64,000 bases of DNA from Bacteroidia bacterium. GTDB lineage: Bacteria > Bacteroidota > Bacteroidia > SpSt-205. Positions 8,220 to 17,023 of this stretch are shown one piece after another. Each line of letters starts with the position of its first letter. Position 1 is the first letter of the stretch. A program made the position numbers and the translations under genes. The DNA lies in assembly GCA_026003235.1 (NCBI GenBank), contig BPGW01000008.1:62001-126000 (forward strand), read 5' to 3'. The notes beneath the pieces are model-generated. The model was not told where the DNA came from. It made no database searches and saw only the letters and a program-made list of their open reading frames with translations.

Positions 8220-10103
8220 ATGCCTAAAATCGTAGGAATAGATCTGGGCACCACCAACTCGGTGGTCGCTATCATGGAAGGCGCCCAGCCTACCGTGATC
8301 GTCAACCAAGAAGGAAAACGAACGACCCCTTCCATTGTGGCTTTCAAGCCCGATGGCGAACGGCTTGTGGGCGAGCTTGCTAAGCGTCAGGCCGTCATCA
8401 ACCCCGAAAACACCATCTACTCCATCAAGCGCTTCATGGGCAAGACGTACGACGAGGCCTTGGACGATGTGAAGCGGGTGCCCTACAAAGTCGTCAGAGG
8501 CCCTAACAACATCTGCCAAGTCCAGATTGGGGACAAGCTTTACACGCCTCAGGAAATCTCGGCCATGATCCTTCAGAAGCTCAAGAAAGCGGCGGAGGAT
8601 TACCTGGGTGAGCCGGTCACGGAAGCGGTGATTACGGTGCCGGCGTACTTCAACGATGCGCAGCGCAAAGCCACCAAGGAAGCCGGCGAAATCGCAGGGC
8701 TCCAGGTGCGCCGCATCATCAACGAGCCCACCGCCGCAGCGCTGGCTTATGGGGTAGACAAGCGCCTCAAGCAAGCCAAAATCGCTGTCTTTGACCTCGG
8801 GGGAGGTACCTTTGACATCTCCATCCTGGAAGTAGGCGATGGCGTGTTTGAGGTGCTCTCCACCAGCGGGGATACCCACCTGGGCGGGGACGACTTTGAC
8901 ATGCGCATCGTGAATTGGCTGGTGGAAGAGTTCCTGCAAGAAGAAGGGGTAGACCTGCGCAAAGACCCGCGTGCCATGCAGCGACTGCGGGAAGCGGCCG
9001 AACAGGCCAAAATTGAACTCTCCAGCCAACAAAGCACCGACATCAACCTGCCTTACATCACGATAGACCCGCGCAAAGGACCTCTCAACCTACAAAAGAC
9101 CCTCACCCGGGCAAAGTTTGAAAGCCTTTGCTCTGACCTGTATGAGCGCATGCTGGAGCCGTGCCGCAAGGCCATGAACGCCGCCAAACTCTCCCCTAAG
9201 GACATTGACGAAGTGATCCTGGTCGGGGGCTCCACCCGCATGCCTCGCGTCCAGCAGCTGGTGAAGGAATTTTTTGGCAAAGAGCCCAACAAGAGCGTAA
9301 ACCCCGATGAAGCGGTGGCGCTGGGGGCCGCCGTCCAAGCAGGCGTCCTATCCGGCGAAGTGCAAGGGGTGCTCCTGCTGGATGTGATCCCCATTTCGCT
9401 GGGGGTGGAAACGCTGGGCGGCGTCTTCACCAAGCTCATTGAAGCCAACACCACCATCCCTACCCGCCGGACCGAGATCTTCTCCACGGCGGCCGACAAC
9501 CAAACCACCGTGGAAATCCACGTGCTCCAAGGAGAGCGTCCTATGGCCGCAGACAACCGCAGCCTGGGGCGCTTCTACTTGGATGGGATTCCGCCGGCTC
9601 CCCGGGGCGTGCCGCAAATTGAGGTGACCTTCGACGTAGACGCCAATGGCATTTTGACGGTTACCGCCCGCGATAAAGCCACCGGCAAAGAGCAATCCAT
9701 CCGCATTGAAGCCGGCACAGGCCTGTCCAAGGAAGAAATTGAGCGCATGAAAAGGGAAGCCCAGCTCTACGCCGAAGAAGACCGCAAACGGCGCGAGCTG
9801 GTGGAAAAGCTCAACCTGGCCGACAACTGGATCTACCAGGGAGAAAAGCTTCTGCGAGAGCAAGGCGACAAGCTGCCAGCCTCTGAGAAAGAGCGCTTGG
9901 AAGCGCTGGTGCGGGACCTGCGTTCAGCTCACTCGGCCAAGGACGCAAGCCGCATAGACACCTTCCTGCCCCAGCTCCAGACCCTGCTGGCTTCGGTAGG
10001 GCAGCGCATGTACCAGGGGGCCCCTTCCAGCGGGGGAACCGCCTCCGACGGCTCCGGCGCTACCGAAGTCTCGTACGAAGAAATCCCCTCAGACCGGTCC
10101 TAA
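8220..10103 (+). CDS. dnaK: Chaperone DnaK (Hsp70)
   Basis: 627 aa, normal for bacterial Hsp70. The nucleotide-binding domain shows [12 protein letters not shown] at residues 6-17, the connect region [13 protein letters not shown] and the phosphate motif [14 protein letters not shown]; the substrate-binding domain starts after the linker [12 protein letters not shown] and includes [15 protein letters not shown]. The C-terminus is shorter than in E. coli and ends [12 protein letters not shown], not in the usual EEVD-like tail but similarly acidic. It refolds proteins with DnaJ and GrpE, neither of which is adjacent. Only a weak -7 box (AAGCTTTG, 8198-8205) is seen, and no CIRCE operator, so heat control is not evident. 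A strong terminator follows. Confidence 0.98.
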   Translation: MPKIVGIDLGTTNSVVAIMEGAQPTVIVNQEGKRTTPSIVAFKPDGERLVGELAKRQAVINPENTIYSIKRFMGKTYDEALDDVKRVPYKVVRGPNNICQVQIGDKLYTPQEISAMILQKLKKAAEDYLGEPVTEAVITVPAYFNDAQRKATKEAGEIAGLQVRRIINEPTAAALAYGVDKRLKQAKIAVFDLGGGTFDISILEVGDGVFEVLSTSGDTHLGGDDFDMRIVNWLVEEFLQEEGVDLRKDPRAMQRLREAAEQAKIELSSQQSTDINLPYITIDPRKGPLNLQKTLTRAKFESLCSDLYERMLEPCRKAMNAAKLSPKDIDEVILVGGSTRMPRVQQLVKEFFGKEPNKSVNPDEAVALGAAVQAGVLSGEVQGVLLLDVIPISLGVETLGGVFTKLIEANTTIPTRRTEIFSTAADNQTTVEIHVLQGERPMAADNRSLGRFYLDGIPPAPRGVPQIEVTFDVDANGILTVTARDKATGKEQSIRIEAGTGLSKEEIERMKREAQLYAEEDRKRRELVEKLNLADNWIYQGEKLLREQGDKLPASEKERLEALVRDLRSAHSAKDASRIDTFLPQLQTLLASVGQRMYQGAPSSGGTASDGSGATEVSYEEIPSDRS

Positions 10104-10128
10104 TCCTCCCCTCACACCCCCCTTACTT

Positions 10129-10158
10129 GGCGCCAGCGGCTTCCGTTGGCGCCTTTTT
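10129..10158 (+). terminator. Rho-independent terminator after dnaK
   Basis: GGCGCCAGCGG and CCGTTGGCGCC form an 11-bp stem (one G-T pair) with a 3-nt loop, followed by TTTTT. Confidence 0.88.
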
Positions 10159-10182
10159 CGTTTAGCCAAGACGCCGATTCTG

Positions 10183-10190
10183 TACCTTCG
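10183..10190 (+). promoter_or_regulatory. -7 box TACCTTCG for the epimerase
   Basis: Ends 5 nt before the ATG at 10196; a leaderless mRNA is expected. Confidence 0.6.
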
Positions 10191-10195
10191 CTGGC

Positions 10196-11182
10196 ATGAA
10201 GACAGCCCTTGTCTGTGGAGCGGGGGGCTTCATCGGGAGCCACCTCGTCAAACGACTCAAAGCCGAAGGCTATTGGGTGCGCGGCGTAGACCTCAAGTAT
10301 CCCGAGTTTTCGCCTACCCCCGCCGATGACTTCGTGATAGGAGACCTGCGAGACCCCTACTTCGTGCGATCCGTGATAGACCGGCGCTTTGATGAGATCT
10401 ACCAGCTGGCGGCCGATATGGGCGGCGCCGGCTACGTCTTTACCGGCGAACACGACGCCGACATCATGCACAACTCTGCCCTCATCAACCTCAACGTGCT
10501 GGATGCCGCCTACAAACGCAACTGCAAACGCATCTTTTACTCCTCCTCCGCTTGCATGTACCCGGCTTACAACCAGATGGACCCCGAAAACCCCAAAACC
10601 GCCGAACACACCGCTTACCCCGCTGACCCCGACAGCGAATACGGCTGGGAAAAGCTTTTCAGCGAGCGGCTCTACTTAGCCTACCACCGAAACTACGGCC
10701 TGGAAGTGCGCATTGCCCGCTACCACAATATCTTCGGGCCCGAAGGCACCTGGATAGGCGGCCGCGAAAAAGCCCCCGCCGCCCTCTCCCGAAAAGTCGC
10801 CGTGGCCAAACTCAAAGGCCTCCCCTACATTGAAGTGTGGGGAGATGGACAGCAAACCCGCTCCTTCCTCTATATTGACGAATGCCTGGAAGGGACCCTT
10901 CGGCTCATGCGCTCGGATTTCACGGGCCCAGTCAATATCGGCTCCGAAGAGATGGTGACCATCAACCAGCTTGCTGCCCTCCTGATGGAGATAGCCGGTG
11001 TGCAACTGGAGATTAGGCATGTGCCGGGGCCGGTAGGGGTTCGGGGCCGCACGTCGGACAACGCCCTCATCCAGGAAAAGCTTGGCTGGAAGCCCTCGGA
11101 GCCCCTGCGCAGAGGCCTGGAACGCACCTACGCCTGGATAGAGGAGCAGGTTCGCAAGGCTATCGCCGCCGGCAAACTCTAA
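10196..11182 (+). CDS. NAD-dependent epimerase, GDP-mannose 3,5-epimerase-like
   Basis: 328 aa extended SDR. The Rossmann dinucleotide site is GAGGFIGSHL (residues 8-17). The active site has the SSSACMYP serine/cysteine segment and the Y-x3-K pair in SEYGWEKLFSE. ARYHNIFGPEGTW and the GDGQQTRSFLYIDECLEG stretch are typical of GDP-mannose 3,5-epimerases, which invert C3 and C5 of GDP-mannose to give GDP-L-galactose or GDP-L-gulose. It would supply sugars for surface polysaccharide. It is followed after 3 nt by pfkA, so the two are cotranscribed. A UDP-sugar epimerase is the alternative, but the CMYP and EKLFSE motifs favour GME. Confidence 0.85.
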   Translation: MKTALVCGAGGFIGSHLVKRLKAEGYWVRGVDLKYPEFSPTPADDFVIGDLRDPYFVRSVIDRRFDEIYQLAADMGGAGYVFTGEHDADIMHNSALINLNVLDAAYKRNCKRIFYSSSACMYPAYNQMDPENPKTAEHTAYPADPDSEYGWEKLFSERLYLAYHRNYGLEVRIARYHNIFGPEGTWIGGREKAPAALSRKVAVAKLKGLPYIEVWGDGQQTRSFLYIDECLEGTLRLMRSDFTGPVNIGSEEMVTINQLAALLMEIAGVQLEIRHVPGPVGVRGRTSDNALIQEKLGWKPSEPLRRGLERTYAWIEEQVRKAIAAGKL

Positions 11183-11185
11183 GCT

Positions 11186-12163
11186 ATGCGCCCGCGTTTG
11201 GGCCTTTTGTGTTCGGGAGGGGACGCACCCGGCATGAATGCGGCCATTCGTGCGGTGGTTCGCATGGCCTTGTACCTGGGCTATGAGCCGGTGGGCATTT
11301 TTCGGGGCTATGAGGGCCTTATCGCCGGGGAAGTACAGCCCCTCACCGCCAGCGATGTGAGCGGCATCCTTCAGCGGGGGGGCACTATCCTCCGGTCCGG
11401 TCGCAGCGCCGCCTTCCGCACGCCAGAAGGCCGAAAAAAAGCTTACCAGACCCTCCAGACCCACCACATCCAGCGCCTCATCGTGATAGGAGGCGATGGC
11501 ACGGCCCGAGGCGCCCAGACCTTCCTGGAAGAGTACCCCGACCTTCAGATTCTCGGGCTGCCCGGCACCATAGACAACGACCTTTACGGCACGGACCTCA
11601 CCATTGGCTTTGACACAGCGGTCAACATCGCCGTAGAAGCCATAGATCGCCTGCGAGATACGGCAGCAGCCATGGGCCGCCTCTTCCTGGTGGAAGTGAT
11701 GGGGCGCGATGCAGGCTTCATTGCTCTGCATACCGCGGTGGCCAGCGGCGCCGAAGCCGTCCTCATCCCCGAGACGCCTACCGACTTTGACGCTATCGTG
11801 CGCGTATTGGAGCGGGGTTGGCAGCGCCAAAAAACCTCCTCTATTATCGTCGTAGCCGAGGGCGATGAAGCAGGCGGCGTGCTGAATGTAGCCCGGCAGC
11901 TGGAGAGCCGCTTCCCGCATTATGAAATTCGGACCGTGGTGCTGGGGCACATCCAGCGAGGGGGAGCGCCTACCGCTACAGACCGCATCTTGGCCACCCA
12001 GCTTGGCGCCGCCGCCGTGCAATACCTGCACGAAGGCGCTTCGGGAGCTATGCTGGGCCTGGTACAAGGGCAAATCACCCTTACCCCCTTCTCCAAAGCC
12101 ACCAAGTCCCACGCCCCTCCCCATCCCTTCCTCCTGCGGCTCGTGGAAATCCTTTCCCTTTAG
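11186..12163 (+). CDS. pfkA: ATP-dependent 6-phosphofructokinase
   Basis: 325 aa, the standard bacterial PFK-A length. Visible motifs are the N-terminal GLLCSGGDAPGMNAAIRA, the nucleotide motif GGDGTARGA (glycine rather than aspartate after GGD, indicating ATP rather than PPi use), the catalytic LPGTIDNDL with TIGFDTAVN, MGRDAGFIA and GHIQRGG. It phosphorylates fructose-6-phosphate in glycolysis. It sits 3 nt behind the epimerase, both drawing on hexose phosphates. Its TAG overlaps the stop codon of the convergent S9 peptidase (shared TTAG). Confidence 0.97.
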   Translation: MRPRLGLLCSGGDAPGMNAAIRAVVRMALYLGYEPVGIFRGYEGLIAGEVQPLTASDVSGILQRGGTILRSGRSAAFRTPEGRKKAYQTLQTHHIQRLIVIGGDGTARGAQTFLEEYPDLQILGLPGTIDNDLYGTDLTIGFDTAVNIAVEAIDRLRDTAAAMGRLFLVEVMGRDAGFIALHTAVASGAEAVLIPETPTDFDAIVRVLERGWQRQKTSSIIVVAEGDEAGGVLNVARQLESRFPHYEIRTVVLGHIQRGGAPTATDRILATQLGAAAVQYLHEGASGAMLGLVQGQITLTPFSKATKSHAPPHPFLLRLVEILSL

Positions 12164-14235
12164 CGCAAGTGCCGAGCGAAAAATCGTTCGGCTTCCCAGT
12201 AGACTCGGTACCGGTAGCGTCCCAGGCCGTGGTTTTGGTTAGGGAAGATGCGCCATTCCAGGGGGGCCTCCGGCTGCATGCGCAGCACCCGTTCTATGAA
12301 CTGGTACGCGTGTTCCACATGCACATTGTCATCGGCCTCCCCGTGGATAAGGAGGACTGGCACGCGCAGGGGTTTGTCGGTGGGGGGCAAGGCGGTTTCC
12401 TGATAACCGGAGCCGTTGCTTGAGGCCAGCCCCATGAACCGTTCGGTGTAAGCGCTGTCGTACAGGCGCCAGTCTGTGACGGGGGCCACCGCCACCGCCG
12501 CCGCCAGGCCGTCCGGCGCCGCATACGCCAGCCGCAGCGCCATATAGCCCCCGTAGCTCCACCCAAAGGCCCCTACCTTCCCCACATAAGGCCGCTCTCG
12601 TAGCCATCGCACAAACGCCACCAAGTCCTCGGTCTCCAGAAGGCCCAGCTTCCCATACGTGGCAAAGCGCTCTTCGGGGTACAAGGCCGTCCCAACGCCG
12701 TCTGCGCACGCCACCAGATAGCCCTGCTGCGTCAGATAGGCTTGCCAGAAAAAGGAGATGTTCTGAAACTCGTGGCTCACTTGCTGCGATCCAGGCCCGC
12801 CGTAAAAAGTTAGCACCACCGGGTAAGTGCGCGTAGAGTCAAAGTTTGCAGGCAGGAGTAGATAGCCCCATCGGCTTTTCCCTCCTGCGCCGGCAAACAG
12901 CACAAAGCGCACCTGAACCGAAGGAATCGGGAGCGTTTTGTTCAAGTCTGGCAGGGTAAGCTGGCGGAGAGGGTCCCGAGCTGATCGGATCGTTTCTCGG
13001 GGTGGGGTCAGAAAGTCGCTTTCCCGCAGGTAGAGGAGGTCGCCGGCCAGCTCGGCTTCGGTCCAAGGTAAGGTGCTGCTGATCCAGGCTGGCTGCGGCT
13101 GGCGCTGACTCAGGTTGAGGTAGCCTACCCGCTGTTCCAGGGGGGTCTTACCTGAGGCCAAGAAGAAGAGCCGGCCCGCCGCATAGCCTACCAGTTTGCG
13201 CAGGCCAGGTACCCTGTACACGGCCAATCGGCGGCCCTTGTAGTCGTAGCGCCAGATTTCGGGTATGGGCTGACCCGTCGCCAGGTAGAAAAGCTCCGGC
13301 TGGTCAGTCCGCCATACAAGGAGCTTGCGATCATCCCAGGAGAAAAACCCCCTCGTACTGTCAGAGAAGAACACCGTAGGCATGCCCTTTTCAGGTTCGT
13401 ACCGGTAGAGGGTGAAGCGGTTCTGGGTGCGTGTTAGGTGCACGAAATACAGCTCATCCCCCATAGGGCTCCAGCTTAGCCACGGCAGGTATCCGCCTGT
13501 GGTGTCGGCCCACACTTGCCAGGTTTGGCCTGTCTCCAGGTCGTGTAGGTAAAGTCGCACCTCAGGGTTCGGCTCACCCACGCGGGGGTAAGGCAGCGGG
13601 ACCACCCTTGGGTATCCGAGGGAGGCTCCATTAGGCCTGTGGAAAACCAGGGGATAAGTGGGGGTTCGCTGGTTGTCCAAGGTTAGGTAGGCCACGTACC
13701 GGCCCGAAGGGGCTATTTCAAAAGCGCGGGTAAAGCTTAGCTCTTCTTCATAGAGCCAGTCGGTGGTGCCAGCCTGGCGCAGGCCCGTCAGCCGGGTCAG
13801 CGTGTCCAGGCGGCCAGCTGCCCACCGGTACGCGTACAGGTTCTGTTCGTCGGCCAGGACTACCGTTTCTCCATCGGGCGTGAAAGCGGCTTCTTTCCAA
13901 GCTTGGCCGGGAAGAGGGCGTTTCTCTGCGCCTCGTATCCACTCTACAGGGCCTTGGCTGGAGCGGCGAAAGATAGGCTGGACCGAAGTCCAGGCCAGCA
14001 CCCCCTTGCCTTCGGGGGCAGGAAGATACCGCGGCCATTCGGCCCCCCGCCCCAGCGTCTCCGCCCGCAGCTCGCTCCCAATACGATACAACGCGCCCTC
14101 CTCTGACTGGCCGTACCAGCCATCCGGCCCTGCTACCAGCTCATGCGTGCGCGCATAAAACCGGTATTCCTTCCAAATAGCCGGCAGGGATAGCGTCTGC
14201 GCCCACACCAGGCTTATCCAGACAGCCCACGGCAT
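12160..14235 (-). CDS. S9 family peptidase (DPP IV-like)
   Basis: 691 aa. The track opens at 14319, but a -7 box (TACTTTTG) sits 3 nt before the ATG at 14235, where a signal peptide (MPWAVWISLVWAQ) begins, so I take that start. An eight-bladed propeller region typical of DPP IV (YLTLDNQRTPTYPL, PRVGEPNPEVRLYLHDL) precedes an alpha/beta-hydrolase domain with the nucleophile in GWSYGGYMALR, the aspartate in HGEADDNVH and the histidine in NQNHGL. It removes N-terminal dipeptides, often Xaa-Pro, from exported peptides in the periplasm. The N-terminal EELSFTRAFE stretch resembles the DPP IV Glu-Glu substrate-anchoring motif. Confidence 0.93.
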   Translation of the reverse strand: MPWAVWISLVWAQTLSLPAIWKEYRFYARTHELVAGPDGWYGQSEEGALYRIGSELRAETLGRGAEWPRYLPAPEGKGVLAWTSVQPIFRRSSQGPVEWIRGAEKRPLPGQAWKEAAFTPDGETVVLADEQNLYAYRWAAGRLDTLTRLTGLRQAGTTDWLYEEELSFTRAFEIAPSGRYVAYLTLDNQRTPTYPLVFHRPNGASLGYPRVVPLPYPRVGEPNPEVRLYLHDLETGQTWQVWADTTGGYLPWLSWSPMGDELYFVHLTRTQNRFTLYRYEPEKGMPTVFFSDSTRGFFSWDDRKLLVWRTDQPELFYLATGQPIPEIWRYDYKGRRLAVYRVPGLRKLVGYAAGRLFFLASGKTPLEQRVGYLNLSQRQPQPAWISSTLPWTEAELAGDLLYLRESDFLTPPRETIRSARDPLRQLTLPDLNKTLPIPSVQVRFVLFAGAGGKSRWGYLLLPANFDSTRTYPVVLTFYGGPGSQQVSHEFQNISFFWQAYLTQQGYLVACADGVGTALYPEERFATYGKLGLLETEDLVAFVRWLRERPYVGKVGAFGWSYGGYMALRLAYAAPDGLAAAVAVAPVTDWRLYDSAYTERFMGLASSNGSGYQETALPPTDKPLRVPVLLIHGEADDNVHVEHAYQFIERVLRMQPEAPLEWRIFPNQNHGLGRYRYRVYWEAERFFARHLR

Positions 14236-14238
14236 CCC

Positions 14239-14246
14239 CAAAAGTA
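14239..14246 (-). promoter_or_regulatory. -7 box TACTTTTG for the S9 peptidase
   Basis: Only GGG separates the box from the ATG at 14235, the shortest spacing in the window. Confidence 0.65.
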
Positions 14247-14341
14247 CACCAGCCTTACCACTCAGGCAGCTTGGGCGACCACTCAGCTGCTTGGTGCAAC
14301 CTTCTGTGCAAAAGCCCACCCGGTTGTCCTATGGTTTGCCC

Positions 14342-14349
14342 TAATTTTG
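14342..14349 (+). promoter_or_regulatory. -7 box TAATTTTG for the T9SS type-B protein
   Basis: Spacer CTGC (4 nt) to the ATG at 14354. Confidence 0.65.
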
Positions 14350-14353
14350 CTGC

Positions 14354-16969
14354 ATGCCGTTTCGGCTTTGCCTTATTCTGCTGGCTGGGCTGGTAGGAGC
14401 GCAAGTCCTGCCTGATAGTGTGTACATCCGCCTCAAGGAACAAGGTATCAATCCCTACGCTTCTCCACCGCCTCCTCCAGGCACCCCTCGCCCCCTCACG
14501 CTGCCGGAGTCTGACTGCAGCGGTGCTATCCGCCTGTGTTCAAACACCTACAACTACCCTGGGGGTATCCCCGATGCGGGCATCGTCTCCGAGCTCTCTA
14601 ACGATGGCCGAGGCACCTGCCTGCTGGGGGGCGAGCATCGCTCGGTGTGGTTCATCTTCACGGTGCAGACGGGGGGCACCTTTGGGTTTCTCATCTGCCC
14701 CAACGCCGCCACAGGCAATGACTACGACTTCGCGCTATGGGATGTGACCGGCCTCTCGGACCCCTGCAGCATCTTCCAGGGCACGGGCAATGTCCCTGCC
14801 CCCATCCGGTGTAACTTTTCTGTACCGAACCAAACGAGCTGCTGCGGCGGCATCACCTGCGGCAATGACGGCCTGACCGGCCTGGACCACACCAATCCCG
14901 TACCAGGTCCGCTCTCCTACAATGCATCTGGGCCCGCGGTCATGCCGGGCCTCAATGTGAGCGCAGGCCAAACTTTTCTTCTGCTCGTTGACAACTGGAG
15001 TAACAACAACGTCGGCTTCTCAATCACCTTTTACGGCACGGCGCAGTACTTTGACAACACGCCTCCGCAGCTGGATAGCGCTTATCGGGTGTGTAGCCCG
15101 TCGTATGATAACCAGCTGGGTGCCCTGACGCGCATCCGGGTGCGCTTCAATGAGCTGATAAATGTCTCTACGGTGGCTGCCAATGGCGGTGACTTCGCGG
15201 TGATAGACAATACCACCAGCGCGACTATCCCTGTAACGGCGGCTTCTTCCGTAAATCCCCCCCAAACCAATACCGTAGAGCTGACCTTGGGGCAGCCCCT
15301 CGTGCCCGGCCGCGGTTATACGGTGCACGTAGCCTACAATGGGAGCTCTTCGGATGGAAATGCGATAGGAGACCAATGCGGGGTGATAGTGCCTTTGCCC
15401 GATATCCCTGTGGGAGGTTCCGCCACGTCGTACACCTTCACGGTGCTGGATACGCTGGCTATTCAGGTTTCCACCACGAGCCCTCGGTGTGTGGGTACCG
15501 CAACAGGGAGCGTAACCATGCAGGTGTCTGGAGGCAAGTCTCCTTACGAATACGCTCTGGTGTCAGGCTCAAGTGGTGCGCCGCCGGCGGCGGGGTGGGG
15601 GCCTACCTCCACTTTCACGGGGCGAGCGGCCGGCACTTACACCGTCTGGGTGCGGGATGCCATGGGCTGCGTGCAGCGGCGGGTCATTCAGCTTGCGGAT
15701 CCGCCTGCCCTATCTGTCGTGGTGGAAGACTCGCTTCTCAGAGATTGTGGAGGGCGGGCCTATGTCCAGCTCAATGGGTCAGGCGGAACGCCTCCGTATC
15801 AGTTCAGTGTATTGCCGGTTTCTCCTACCTGGCAGGCAAGCGGATACTTTGGTGGGCTGACGGCAGGCACGTACACCCTTCGGGTGCGGGATGCCAACGG
15901 TTGTATAGCCACCCGGTCGGTCACCGTCCAACCGGGGAATCCTGTCACGCTGACGCTGGTGCAGGTGGACACGGTGCGCTGCGCAGGCGAGACGGGCGGC
16001 TTCACGGTGCAGGCGGGCGGAGGGAATGGAGGAGGCTTTACCTACGTCCTCACGCCAGGAGGGCAAACCTCCACCACGGGCACTTTCACGGGCCTCCCCG
16101 CCGGTGCTTATCTGGTGCGCGCAACCGATGGCGTGGGCTGCTATGATACGCTCACGGTCGTGCTACCTGAACCCGCTCCCTTAGCCGTTCAAGACTCTGC
16201 TATCACCCCTTCTACCTGCCTACGCGGCTCGGATGGGGCCGTTACCCTCACCATCACGGGCGGCAACCCCCCTTATACTTTCCAGTGGACAGCTCCGGGC
16301 GGCACTCCGCTGGCCTCTACGACCAGCACCGCTTCTGGATTGGCTCCGGGAAGCTATACCGTCCAAGTTACTGACCGCAAAGGCTGTGTCCTGGGCCCGC
16401 TCACCTACTCAGTGGGGTATACCTACGACGCGCAAATTCAGAGGGTCTCGGCCCAGATCGTTGAAGACTGCCCAGCTAAGAAGTACCAGTACGAGGTGGT
16501 GGCTACGGGAGTAGCGCCCCTCTCTTACCGGTGGATTTGGGACGATGGCACCCAAGAGACCACCCAGGTTCCTCAGGCAGAGCATAGTTACGACCCGCTG
16601 CGGGGTGGGCCGGCGCGCGTGCAGGTGCAGGTCAGCAGCGGGGGGGTTTGTGTAGCAGAGACGACCTTCACGGTGGAGCTGGTGGCCTGCAGCGGACTCA
16701 TTTTCCCCTCCGCCATCTCGCCTAACGCAGACGGCATCAACGACCGGTGGAATATCCAAGCGCTGGGCTTTCAGCGGTATACCGTGGTCATCTACGATCG
16801 GTGGGGGGCAGAAGTGTGGACCAATGGGGGTGATCCCGCTCGCATCTGGGACGGACGCGACAAAAACGGCCGCGAGCTACCGGAGGGCGCCTATGTGTTC
16901 ATATTCACCGGCACAGACAATAATGGGAAGGCTGTCCAGCGCAGCGGTACGGTGACCCTGCTTCGTTAG
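14354..16969 (+). CDS. T9SS type-B (gliding C-terminal domain) secreted protein with SprB-like repeats
   Basis: 871 aa. A signal peptide (MPFRLCLILLAGLVGAQ) is followed by a cysteine-rich jelly-roll-like region (SDCSGAIRLCSN, residues about 50-240), a Big/Ig-like domain (YTVHVAYNGSSSDGNAIGD), then four SprB-like repeats of about 80 residues with the phrases GGKSPYEYAL, AGTYTVWVRDAMGC and GSYTVQVTDRKGC. A PKD-type segment follows, and the end is the CHU_C/type-B sorting domain: FPSAISPNADGINDRW, YDRWGAEVW, WDGRDKNGRELPEGAYVF. Such proteins go through the T9SS to the surface, where SprB relatives act as gliding adhesins. The gene is intact and stands alone. Confidence 0.92.
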   Translation: MPFRLCLILLAGLVGAQVLPDSVYIRLKEQGINPYASPPPPPGTPRPLTLPESDCSGAIRLCSNTYNYPGGIPDAGIVSELSNDGRGTCLLGGEHRSVWFIFTVQTGGTFGFLICPNAATGNDYDFALWDVTGLSDPCSIFQGTGNVPAPIRCNFSVPNQTSCCGGITCGNDGLTGLDHTNPVPGPLSYNASGPAVMPGLNVSAGQTFLLLVDNWSNNNVGFSITFYGTAQYFDNTPPQLDSAYRVCSPSYDNQLGALTRIRVRFNELINVSTVAANGGDFAVIDNTTSATIPVTAASSVNPPQTNTVELTLGQPLVPGRGYTVHVAYNGSSSDGNAIGDQCGVIVPLPDIPVGGSATSYTFTVLDTLAIQVSTTSPRCVGTATGSVTMQVSGGKSPYEYALVSGSSGAPPAAGWGPTSTFTGRAAGTYTVWVRDAMGCVQRRVIQLADPPALSVVVEDSLLRDCGGRAYVQLNGSGGTPPYQFSVLPVSPTWQASGYFGGLTAGTYTLRVRDANGCIATRSVTVQPGNPVTLTLVQVDTVRCAGETGGFTVQAGGGNGGGFTYVLTPGGQTSTTGTFTGLPAGAYLVRATDGVGCYDTLTVVLPEPAPLAVQDSAITPSTCLRGSDGAVTLTITGGNPPYTFQWTAPGGTPLASTTSTASGLAPGSYTVQVTDRKGCVLGPLTYSVGYTYDAQIQRVSAQIVEDCPAKKYQYEVVATGVAPLSYRWIWDDGTQETTQVPQAEHSYDPLRGGPARVQVQVSSGGVCVAETTFTVELVACSGLIFPSAISPNADGINDRWNIQALGFQRYTVVIYDRWGAEVWTNGGDPARIWDGRDKNGRELPEGAYVFIFTGTDNNGKAVQRSGTVTLLR

Positions 16970-16986
16970 GCGGTCAGGCCATACGC

Positions 16987-17023
16987 AAAGGGGGGAGGAT
17001 CTGCCTTCGGTCCTCCCCCCTTT
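16987..17023. terminator. Bidirectional terminator
   Basis: AAAGGGGGGAGGA and TCCTCCCCCCTTT form a 13-bp stem with an 11-nt loop between convergent genes. The 3' end overlaps the purL stop codon. Confidence 0.75.
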